Below, piece after piece: positions 14,457 through 23,900 of a stretch of 64,000 nucleotides of DNA. Both the position numbers and the translations under genes were made by a program. This stretch comes from Monarcha castaneiventris obscurior (taxonomy: Eukaryota; Chordata; Aves; Passeriformes; Monarchidae), in the NCBI GenBank assembly GCA_026261815.1, contig JAMPIT010000174.1, positions 5,208,001 through 5,272,000 on the forward strand, read 5' to 3'. The notes beneath the pieces were generated by a model. The model saw only the letters and a list, made by a program, of their open reading frames with translations, was not told the DNA's origin and did no database searches. Position 1 is the first letter of the stretch. Every line of letters begins with the position of its first letter.

Positions 14457-16315
14457 TCTGACACAGCCAAAGAGCATCATCATCCTGGCAGACAGGGACC
14501 TTCAGATTTCATTGTTTTTTAAAAGGATTCAGGTAGTTAAGAGTGGGGTCTTACATCTCCTCTGGGACTTTGGTTGAGACTTATAATTAAAACAGGAATA
14601 AGGACCTAAACAAAGAAACACAAATCAGCATTTCTGTGTATATCTGTAGGTGGGAGCCATGGCTGTAACAGCTTGGAACAAATAATACTTAGTATTTTTC
14701 ACAGTGATAAGCAGTTTATGCAGAGAATATACAGGAAGGTCAGAGCTTTGGAAGAAAGGAAGGATTCTGTAAATTTCCATGGCTGAGGAACAGCATGTAA
14801 CATTTCTCTTCACAAGAAAACAAAGTACCTTCTGGATCTCTTCCCACATCCTGCTGTATATCAACAACCTTCTCTCAATTACCTTTTGGCTCAAGTGAAT
14901 AAAGGGCTGCAATCATCCTTTTTAACAAGCCTTTAAAATTGGTCTTTCCTTTTTTTTTCCAGACCATTTCCAACAATACATGCAATTTAAACTTTTATAA
15001 GAGTGTAGAAGAGCTTTAAAATAGTTCAGGTATTTTTCTAAAGGAGGTGATGTCATTCTTTCCATCAGCAGAAAGAATATTTTACTCATGCTTTAGTCTT
15101 TGTTTGCTGATAAGTAGAAAAAGAATTAGAATATTAGTCAGTATTTTGATATTTAAAATTAATTCTTTTCCTCTGTTCTATTATCTTTGTCAGCTAGTTT
15201 TCCTTTTCCAAAAGTATTTCAATTGCCAAATTTGACCTTTTGGTGTATTTACACTGTTCTAATGTGAGTTGTGTGTGTATTTGAGAACAGAATTTGATTC
15301 ATATGTAAGTACTTCAATTTGCCTGACATGAACTGAGACAATTTTTTTTTTATAATTCCCAAGCAGCTGTCTAAAAACATTCTTGGGTATTTTTCTTTAG
15401 AAGAAAATAAATACTTGATAGTTATCTGTGGACAGTAAAAAAGAAAAAAAATATGTAAAAGTAAAATCCCTTTCCTGATTGTGGTTCCAGTTTCAAATTC
15501 TTGAGCAATGAGTTTAAAGTTTCACTTCTGCACTAGTTTTCATTTTGACAAGACCACAGCTGACTCTCACATACATATTCAAGGAACAATATTAGGAACA
15601 CCTTCGCTGATCTTTGACTTCCTTCTCCACCCTCAGTGGGACTGAGCGTAATTGCAGATGTTGTTTGGGACATGGAGGAATCCTTGAGCCTGCAGCCATC
15701 TCCCTGGAAGCACAGGGCATAGCAGCTGAAGGGCTCCCTTACATGTCCGTGACTAGCTGTGTTTTTCAGAGCTCCCGCTACAAATCTGTGATTCCCTCTA
15801 GAATTCCAACACATAACTGAGTAGAGTGGCCAGGTATGGTGGAATGTGATTCTTCTTTGTTCTTCCGCATATTTATGTGAGATTTATCCAGCTTTCACTG
15901 TGGTTAAGATCTTTTTCACTTTAGACTCACTGTTTTAGATAAGACTGAATACACAGTACTTTCTACCTCTGCCAAAATACTGCAAGGAAATGCTTGATTT
16001 TCACTATCAAAAAATATAATAAATTATATTGAAAATATAATTATTATTAATATATTAAAAATGAATTAGTTGCAGGATCCTAAGGAAGAAGTACACCTGC
16101 AAGAGATTAGGAAGAATGATAGCTGGAATTTGTAATGATTTAAATCAGTATTTTGGTAATGCAGGTCATGCTGCAGAAAACCTCTCTGCTGCTGTTGATT
16201 AAAAAGATGTACCTGCTTAGAAGTGTTCCTTAATTGACTGCCTGCATTACCATGTAATGATTCTGTTTAGTATAACATAGAGTAGTTGCTAGAGGTAAAT
16301 ACTTTTTATAGAGAT
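14457..16315. other. Intergenic, no gene recognised
   Basis: AT-rich DNA with T-rich and AT-only stretches, for example 16008-16068. The patch 15600-15800 is more balanced in composition and open on both strands but shows no recognisable protein or repeat. Confidence 0.5.
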
Positions 16316-16810
16316 CTCAGAGTCATAGAATGGTTTGCCGCCATGGACAGGGACATCTTCCACTACACCAGGCTGCTCAAAGCCCCATCCAACCTGCCCT
16401 CAAACACTTCTAGGGATGGAGCATCCACAACTTCTCTGAGCAACCTATTCTACTGTCTCACCACTCTAGGTGGGGTCTCACAAGAGCAGAGTAAAGGGGA
16501 AGAACTGTTTCCCAGGGTGAGGCATGCTGGCCACACTTGTTTTGATGAAGCCCTGGATACAATTGGCTTTCTGGGCTGTGAGAATGCATTGCCAGGTCAT
16601 GTCCAATTTTTCATCCACCGCTACCCCCAAGTCCTTCTCCTTAGGGCTGCTCCCAATCACTTCATCCCCCATCCCATATTGATACTGGTGATTGCCCTGA
16701 CCCAGGTGTGGGACCTTGCACCTTCCCATGTTGAACTTCCTGAGGTTGCAAAGGTTCACTCCTCAAGGCTGTCAAGATCCCTCTGGATGGTACCCCTTCT
16801 CTCAGGAGTA
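16316..16810 (-). mobile_element. CR1 LINE fragment including reverse transcriptase end
   Basis: The minus strand carries the CR1 ORF2 carboxy part, with KDLGVAVDEKLDMTWQC and AQKANCIQGF recognisable as the region just after the reverse transcriptase core. The CR1 3' end lies at the left (about 16316-16468). A break near 16468 joins the 3' segment to more internal sequence, so an internal deletion is likely. The open frame on the plus strand over this repeat is not a gene. Confidence 0.92.
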
Positions 16811-16850
16811 ACAGCTGCACCGCTTAACTTGGTGCCATTTGAGATGAATG

Positions 16851-17489
16851 ACCTACTCTAAAATCAGACACTGAATAGAGAAATTTGGCTTTAACGTTGT
16901 TTGCTAGATAGGTAGTAAATGGATCAGAGCAATAGACTTTATAATTTGTGTTACCTTCCTGCATTCTTCCCACTTGACATCGTGAATTGTACTTGTAACA
17001 TAATGTATTATTGTTACCAAGTTAACTGCAATTGCAGCCTTTCCTGTGGCCTCTTTGGACCTGTGAATAAAGTGAGGTGTTTTTACAACCATGCCATTTC
17101 TCAGGGTGGAACCCTGTGATGGAATATCTTTACCACCAAGGCTATAAATCCTGCAATTTACTGGCATCACTGCATCCACAGTTATGTCCCCTCAGTGGTA
17201 ATTAAAGGCTTAGGTAATAAGTAGTAAAACAATAATTGATGTGTGTGCTTTAGTCTACTAAGTCAGTCATCCTCTAGAAATTCTTTCTCTGTTACAATCA
17301 GGGAAGAAAAACATAAAGTCCTAAAACTGTTGAAAAAATGAATGTGTTGGCTCAAATTTGACCTTTACTTTCTAGAGACAGATGCACATGTTGGTATTCA
17401 GGCAACTATCAGAGAGTACCAGAGGAGACCCAACAATGCACTGGTAAGAATTCCTGCAAGACATTCCTGTAGTAGCATGGAGGATCCCA
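16851..17489. other. Intergenic, no gene recognised
   Basis: Unremarkable AT-rich sequence between two CR1 relics. The last 100 bp may be a poorly preserved upstream part of the CR1 that is clear from about 17490. Confidence 0.5.
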
Positions 17490-17876
17490 AATCATGGGCT
17501 CCTCAGCACAAGAGAGACATGTTGCTCCTGGAGCAGGTCCAGTGGAGGGCAGCAAAGATGATTGAGGGATTGGAGAATCTCTCTTATGAGGAAAGGCTGT
17601 GGGAGATGGGCCTGTTCAGTCTTAAGAAGACAAAAATAAGAGCAAACTTCATCAATGTATATAAGTATCTGAAGGGTGGATGTCAAGAAAATGGAGCCAG
17701 GCTCTGCTCAGTGGTGGTAAGCAATAGGACAAGAGGCAACAGGCAGAAACTGATGCAGAGGAAGTTCCACCTGAATATGAGGAAAAACTTCCTTACTGTC
17801 AAGCTGACTGTGCGTTGGAATAGATTGCACAGAGAAGTTGTGGAGCCTCCCTCACCAGAGATTTTTCAAGAACCAT
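17490..17876 (+). mobile_element. CR1 LINE fragment, 5' part of a split copy
   Basis: The plus strand reads the CR1 ORF2 tail: [35 protein letters not shown] and a degraded [13 protein letters not shown] block. It stops abruptly at ACCAT (17872-17876), and its continuation is found at 18304. Confidence 0.92.
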
Positions 17877-18303
17877 TGTGGAGGGCTGTGAGCCTTTGAC
17901 TCAGGAGTCCTCTGCACTCCCTTGGAGGAGGGAAGCCTGAAGGCAAAAGGACTCAGAGATAAACCTCTCTCTCTAGGTTACTGTGACAAAATGAACCACC
18001 CCCAGCATGCCTTGTTTCTATATGGTAATACCTTGTATCCAGTTGGTAAATTGGTTTCCACCCCACCCCCTACCACACACGGCTCCTGTGTCTCTGTCCC
18101 CGAGTTTGCCTCGGGTGATATCGCAAAGAGCTGAAACACAAGAGCTGGAATCACTTGTAGCTGAGAAATCGCTGCACTTGCTGAGATCACTGCTGTGGAG
18201 GGAAGCTGCCTTGGCCCCTAGGAGAGTCGTTCTTTGCAGGATGCTCTTTCTAGGAAGGTCATGGCTTCTGGTGCCTGACCAGCATCAGACCTCCCTGCGA
18301 TAA
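17877..18303. mobile_element. 427-bp insertion inside a CR1, possible solo LTR
   Basis: This block interrupts a CR1 and is flanked by ACCAT on both sides (17872-17876 and 18304-18308; AACCAT can be read as a 6-bp duplication). It begins TGTGGAGGG, as many avian LTRs begin TGT, and has no coding capacity. The 3' end (GCGATAA) lacks the usual terminal CA, so the LTR call is tentative; a non-autonomous DNA element is the alternative. Confidence 0.6.
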
Positions 18304-18412
18304 ACCATCTTGGTGCAATTCTGTGCAATATGCTCTGGGATGGCCCTGACTGAGCAGGAAGGTTGGACCAGATGACCACTGTGATCCCTTCCAACCTTAC
18401 CCATTCTGTGAC
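18304..18412 (+). mobile_element. CR1 LINE 3' end, second half of the split copy
   Basis: Continues the CR1 at 17490-17876. It has the typical end ...GGTTGGACCAGATGACCACT and CTTCCAACCTTACCCATTCT followed by GTGA. Confidence 0.92.
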
Positions 18413-19611
18413 CAAAACACTAAAACAGTGGGCAAGGAAGAAATAAGTGGCTTCTTCTTATCTAAACAAATAAGAAATGTGGATGAGGACTGCCATTCCT
18501 GCTAGTGGTGCTAGTATTCCTTAGTAGGCTTCTAACAGACCAGAGAATATTTTATCAATTCTGTATTTTACAGTTCAAGACTTTAGCCTTAACTAAACCA
18601 GAAAGAGTTGTCAAATTAATAAGAATAAAAGCAAACCATCACAGGCAGGAGTGGTAAAACAATGAACTTCTTCAGCTAACATGGATCACAGTGTAAGAAT
18701 ATTGATTCTGGTCACTGCAGGCTATAAAAGATTAAATCTACCTTTCCCACTGGAGAAATGATAAATAAGTACCCCTGCGTATTATTTTTAAGATGACAGT
18801 TTTGTATTAATTAGTGATCCATTCAATCTAGGAGCATGTCTGAAGGGTTCAACAGCAAAAGCCTCCTGTAGGAGGGAGCCCATGTTGGAGCAGGGGAAAG
18901 ACTCCTCTCCATGAGCAGTGGCAGAAGCAATGTGTGATGAACCGACTGTAACCCCCATTCCTCGCTTCCCTGCCACTGCAGGGGAAGGAGGTGGAGCTGG
19001 GAAGGAGGGTGGGGTGGAGGAAGGTGTTTTTAAGGTCTTACTTTACTTCTCATTATCCTGCTTTGATAAATTCAATTAGTATCTCTAATTTGAGTGTGCT
19101 CTGCCTGTGACAGTATTTGGTGAGTGATCTATCTCTGTCCTTATCTCACTCATGAACACTTCGTTGCATTTTCTCTCCCCTATCGAGCTATGGAGGGAAG
19201 CAATAGACTTAGGTGGGTGCCTGGCATCCAACCAGGGTCAACCCACTACACCATCCAAGTGTAAGATGGATGAGAAGAGATGATTCAGATGGCAAAATAA
19301 AAGGAACCAGTGAGATATTAATGGCTGCTCAGAACTGCATTTGGCAGACTAATGTTCACAATGGATTTTCACAACAAACTTTAAGCCTCAGTATAAAGAG
19401 CTCTAAAGGTGTTTGTGGGGGGACAGATTCAAAAATGTAAAGAACAAAACAACTGACAAAGTATTCCTTGAAATTGTGGAAGTGTGGCATACCTAGGTTT
19501 GTTCACCAATAAAGGTAACATCATGTCTTTCAAGGCCAGAGGAAAGACTGTTCAACATGTAACTTGGATGACAGTGCCTAGCTCATTTGTTTTCAGAAGA
19601 TGAAATCATAG
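18413..19611. other. Intergenic, no gene recognised
   Basis: Mixed-composition DNA. A purine-rich GGAGGTGG-type stretch lies at about 18980-19025. No repeat family or gene recognised. Confidence 0.5.
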
Positions 19612-19895
19612 AATAACAGAATCGAATAGGTTGGAATGGACCTTAAAGGTCACCTAGTTCCAAACCCCTTGCCATGGGCAGGGACACCTTCCACTAGATG
19701 GGGTTATTCAGAGCCCCATCCAACCTGGCCTTGAGCACTTCCAGGGATGGGGCATCCACAGCTTCTCTGGGCAATCTGTTCCAGTGTCTCACCACCCTCA
19801 CAGAAAAGAATTTCTTCCTAGTGTCTAAACCTACCCTCCTTCAATTTAAAGTCATTTGCCCTTGCTCTATGCCCCCTTGTAAAATGTGCATGAAA
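19612..19895 (-). mobile_element. CR1 LINE 3' fragment
   Basis: On the plus strand it opens with ATAGAATAACAGAATCGAAT, then ACCTTAAAGGTCACCTAGTT and CCATCCAACCTGGCCTTGAG, the reverse complement of a CR1 3' end. The element sits about 0.5 kb before the CpG island. Confidence 0.93.
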
Positions 19896-20369
19896 TGTGA
19901 GTATATTATAAGGTTCAGAGCAGAGCTAAAGTGCAGAAGTTTTTCAGCCAGAGCAAAGCCAGCTGGAAAGCTGGGCCTGGGCTGGACCCAGGTAAAAACA
20001 GACCAGAGACTGTAGGAAGTACTCAGGTTAGGAGGGAGGTTGGAGCTGGAGTTACTACTGCTCTGTCTGGCCTGTATTTTGGTAGGATGCTGATGGTTAT
20101 ACACTTCAGCAACAGCAAGGAAGCAAAGAATTAAGAGCTCTATTATAGTGAATTACTGTCCCTGTATTTAAGGCAAACCCAAAACGTTTTTGTGTAAAGG
20201 GAGGTGAAGTTAGATGGAGAGGCTTGTATCGCCAGACATTTGTATGTACTTATTGCATTTTCCCTGTCTAAAGGGAAAGAGTTGGAAGAGTCCATCGACA
20301 CTGAGATAGGTGCTTCGTCGTCCCGCAAAAAAGCCCCACAAAAGCAATCCAAGCCCATTACGGTATCAG
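19896..20369. other. CERK: Upstream flank of the CERK CpG island
   Basis: Intermediate composition leading into the CpG island. No exon or repeat recognised. Distal promoter elements may lie here. Confidence 0.5.
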
Positions 20370-20548
20370 CCCCGGTGTCCCTGCCCGGAGCCGGGGGCTC
20401 GGGGCGGGCGAGCCTCTGCCGCGGGTCGCAGAGCAGTGTCTCTCCAGCGGGGCAAGGAGACAAAGCAGGGCGGGCCCTCCGCGTCCCCCGCGCCCCGCAG
20501 CTGCGGGCAGCCGCCCCTGCCCCGCGCTGCCCCGGCCCGCCCCGGCGC

Positions 20549-20616
20549 CAGTCCGGGAGCCGCGGCCGTGCCGGGAGCCGGTCCCAGTCCGGGAGCCGCC
20601 GCCGTGCCGGGAGCCG
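20549..20616 (+). repeat. 36-bp period duplication in the promoter CpG island
   Basis: Two 32-bp copies (20549-20580 and 20585-20616) separated by four bases differ at one position. Each contains two CCGGGAGCCG cores, so the core occurs four times in 68 bp. It lies about 190-250 bp before the CERK ATG. Confidence 0.85.
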
Positions 20617-20707
20617 CGGCCCCGCCCCGCGGCGCTGGCGTAGCGCTGACGCCGCGCCCGCCCCGCCCGGGGCAGCCGGGGCAGCGGCGGGCCGGGGGCG
20701 CCGTTAG

Positions 20708-20725
20708 CTGCTGCTGCTGCTGCTG
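20708..20725 (+). repeat. (CTG)6 microsatellite in the probable CERK 5'UTR
   Basis: Six perfect CTG units lie about 75 bp before the CERK start codon, probably in the 5'UTR. Trinucleotide runs here are length-variable in many genomes; nothing suggests pathology. Confidence 0.85.
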
Positions 20726-20761
20726 GGCTCGCCCCGCGGCGCCCGCCCGCTCCGCCGGGCC

Positions 20762-20770
20762 ATGCGGTAG
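20762..20770 (+). promoter_or_regulatory. CERK: Two-codon uORF (Met-Arg-stop) in the CERK 5' leader
   Basis: An ATG at 20762 is followed by one codon and TAG, ending 30 nt before the CERK ATG and in the same frame. It has G at -3 but C at +4. If the leader includes it, a scanning ribosome would meet it first, and its stop also defines the CERK start. Effect on translation is inferred. Confidence 0.6.
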
Positions 20771-20800
20771 CGGCTGCGGCGGGCCGGGCTCTCGGCGGCC

Positions 20801-20939
20801 ATGGAGCGGCTCCCCGGCGGCCGCCGGTCCCGGCTCGTGTCCTCGCTGGGGCTGGGGCGGCGCTCCTGGGAGGTCACCTTAGACGAGGAGCGGGGGCGGC
20901 TGGCCTGGCGCGACCCCCGCCCGCCGCGCCGCGCCGGCG
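20801..20939 (+). CDS. CERK: CERK coding exon 1 (residues 1-46, splits codon 47)
   Basis: The start ATG has G at -3 and G at +4, a strong Kozak context. An in-frame TAG at 20768-20770 rules out a longer N-terminus in this transcript. The segment around residues 15-40 ([21 protein letters not shown]) aligns with the start of the mammalian PH-like region, although the first residues differ: position 2 is Glu, whereas mammalian CERK has Gly2, proposed for myristoylation. The donor is GTGAGT at 20940. The exon ends in phase 1. Composition is strongly GC-rich because it lies inside the CpG island. Confidence 0.88.
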
Positions 20940-23900
20940 GTGAGTGGGGCAGGCTGGGGCCGGGGGCCGGGGAGCACCTGCCGCGGCCTGGGGCGGGCCG
21001 GGGCCGGCCGAGGGGCGCCTGTCCTCGGCGGCGGGGGCAGAGCGTCTCAGCGTGCCCGGCGGGCGTGGGGCCGGCCGGGGCGGCCTGCGGGCAGCGCTGC
21101 CCCGGCGCCCGCGGCGGCGCCTCCGCGCTCGGAGCGCGCTGAGCATCCGGAGCGCCGCGGCGGCGTGAGCGCTTCCTGCACTCGGGAGCCTTCGCGTCGC
21201 CTCTGGGGTTCAGAGTCCGACAGGCGGAGGGTGGCCCAGTCCCACGCGGGGCCGGGCCGGGCCCTCGAAGCGGGGAGACGCAGCCGGGACTGCCCCCGGC
21301 AGCAGCCGGCTGTGCTGAACCTGATGGGGCTGTGGCTTCCGAAACAAAGGCGAGAGCTGCTCTCGCGGAGCCGCAGCCCCTGCGAGCCAGCGCAGCCCGT
21401 CCCGCGTGTCGCGGAGCGGCCCGGCCGAGCATCTGCTCCGAGCGTGCCGCTGCTGGCACCGGGGCACACCTGGGCTGGCTGGGCAAAACACTGATTTGGT
21501 CCGCTGAACCCCAGGGTTTATTGGCGCCGCCAGTGTGGAGAAGCGTCTAGTCTGCAATCTTTTTAAAGTAATCGTAGCAGTACATAAGAGATTTACAAAA
21601 CCTTAAAAGCAGTTTTGTTTTTTCAGTTACAACAAGACTTGTGGTTAAAAACATTTTCATACTGACGCCATGTCTCAGGAAATTACTACTTTTTTTTTTT
21701 TTTTTCTTGAGCTTTTTAAAAAACTCTTAGCGGAACTCTTAGTGGAAAAACTCTTTCCACTCAGGGGCTGAGTGGAAATTTTACAAAGGAAGTTTAACTT
21801 TTGCGATTTACTGGTTTAGAAATATTTAATATAAGCTGCTAGTTTGCAATGTAACAAAGATGTCTACAGTTCCCCTTTTGTGCAGTTATCATAGTGTGGC
21901 TGTACAAAACTGCCAATGTGAGAAGTCACTGATGAAAATACCTGAAAAAAACCAGGTTAACTTCTAAAAATGTCTGCATATAAAACTTTCTACTATAAGT
22001 GGTATTTTTCAGAGTCTTTGACCTTGGGGTTTTACATAGTAATTATTCCCATTGTTAATGTAGCCATATTTACATGGCATGTGAATGTCTGAAAATGTGT
22101 AATGTCCTTTTTTTTACAGCAGCTGCTGTAGAGTTGGAAACTGCTGTCATCCTCATTTTAGAGGTTGCAGGATCTGAGACAGAGAGAAACTAATAATAGA
22201 AAGGCTGACTAGAAGTTTTGTCTGAGAAAGGTTTGAATGTAGATGCTTCCAATCCCAGGCAAGTCCTCAAACATAAAAGTTAAATCGTTCTTCCATTCTT
22301 ACCATGTACCTTTGTTAAATATTTTTCAGATTTTATCATATATCTTATTGGCCTGAGGCTTTTTTCAAGAAGGTGAGGGAAAAAGGAGAACTCAAGAATT
22401 GTAAGAATTTGGTGTTACAGTTTACATAACTGAGATTTGGTCGTGTTTTAAGTACAACCCTTCTTATTCATAATACAAAAATAGAGTTTGTTATCCTTCC
22501 CATGCCATTGTGCAAGTAGTTTGACATAATCTAGTGTTTATCAGCAGTACTGATGAGAAAAGTAGTCAAAAATTCCTGAACTTTTCTCAGTTACAGGAAC
22601 TTAAGATTTTAAGGACAAATTGATTCTTTAATTCTGATGAGCTTAATATATTGTTTTGAAAAATAAGCTGTATACTTTTCAAAATGAAATAAAATTAGTC
22701 TGGATAAAGGTACCTGGATCTTGAATTTAAAATAGAAAGTTTCAAGGCCTTTTGGGATAATTGCTCCCACTAGGTAAAGTAGCTCCTACTTTGGAGATAA
22801 TGTGGTTGAATTGTGTAAAATCCTTCTGAAAATGCCTTTGCAAAGTCACTAGCTGACTGATCTGTAGGCTAGAGCAAATTCAAGGGGAGTGCCATTCTCC
22901 TGTCTGATGAATTCCTTTAGCTCAAGCGCAGTGCCACAGAGTCACACTTGCTCTCTCATGAGCACTCTGAAGTTTACAGGTGCTTGCAGTTGTGAATTTT
23001 TACTACTTTTTAAGTTGTAAGTTTTCTTGACTTGCTCCTGGTAAACCAAACCGTGTGAACCTGCCCTGAAGCATGTTCCAACTGTCAGAATTTTGGGAGT
23101 GGTGGAAGGAGAGTGGGACACAGTAAGTTAGATTCTTTATGAGGCAGTTTCTGAAGTAGTACCCAGCTGGATATTCCTTAAGATGCAATTGTGGTTGCAT
23201 TAAGAGGCAAGTGAGTGCAGCCACTGTCATGTAGCACAGCTGTTTTCAAGATTTTGGAAAACGTGATGTGGAATCAGAGAAGAAAAGAGAAGAAAAAGAA
23301 ATGCCTAGGTGTTCTGGAGGCGCAGGTATAATTTATGTAGGGAGCAATACAATAGATAATGTACCTTCTTTTCTTAACACCCTGATTAATACATGTGTTC
23401 CCTGTCCTTGTGCTTTAATAACATCACAGTTTTGTATTATTGCTGCCTTGTTGACACTAAGCTCTTTTTAAGACCTGTGATGATTCATTGTGTTCTCTAC
23501 AATTATTTTGGAAATATGAGCAGCATACTTGACAGTATATAAATAAACTTAATAATATGGAAGATAGTTAGAAGCCTATAATTTCAGAAGAATTGCTTGA
23601 CCAAGATTGGAATCTTTCTACCATTTAGCCTTTGACTACATGACTACATTTTGTCTAAATACAGACTAAATTATGCAGTATAAAAGTGCTATATTTCTTG
23701 TTTGGTAGGTAGTTATTACAGTTAAGCAGTTGTCTTTAAACAATAAAAACTCAGGGCTACTTGTTTTATGAGCATTTACTACTGTCTTAAATTTATCTAT
23801 ATAAATAAAAATTGTTTGGTATATGTTTATTCAATATTTTCAGACTTTGACATGTACAGAACTAGAGCTATAGCTAGGTGTATTGTAGAAGTGTTCAAAT

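Larger units (their letters stand above)
20370..21480. promoter_or_regulatory. CERK: CpG island holding CERK promoter and exon 1
   Basis: Composition changes sharply here from AT-rich to very GC- and CpG-rich, and falls back after about 21480. GC boxes (Sp1-type) are visible at 20401-20409 (GGGGCGGGC), 20621-20630 and 20655-20668. I see no convincing TATA box just upstream of exon 1, so a dispersed, housekeeping-type start is expected. The transcription start cannot be fixed from sequence alone. Long open frames on both strands here are a by-product of few AT-rich stop codons. Confidence 0.85.

Noticed and set aside
16286..16861. 191-codon plus-strand open frame
   Set aside because: It lies antisense over a CR1 ORF2 fragment and has no similarity of its own.
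17342..17899. 185-codon open frame in the upstream intergenic region
   Set aside because: Mostly CR1 ORF2 tail; its end runs into the inserted element.
1..20369. A divergent neighbour gene (TBC1D22A is next to CERK in mammals) starting upstream
   Set aside because: I found no minus-strand exon with TBC-domain similarity or a second CpG island in this stretch; the neighbour presumably starts outside the window.
20204..21557. Many long open frames on both strands in the GC-rich region, including a 260-codon minus-strand frame
   Set aside because: High GC depletes stop codons. Only 20801-20939 fits the CERK exon by similarity and splice donor; the rest are composition artefacts.
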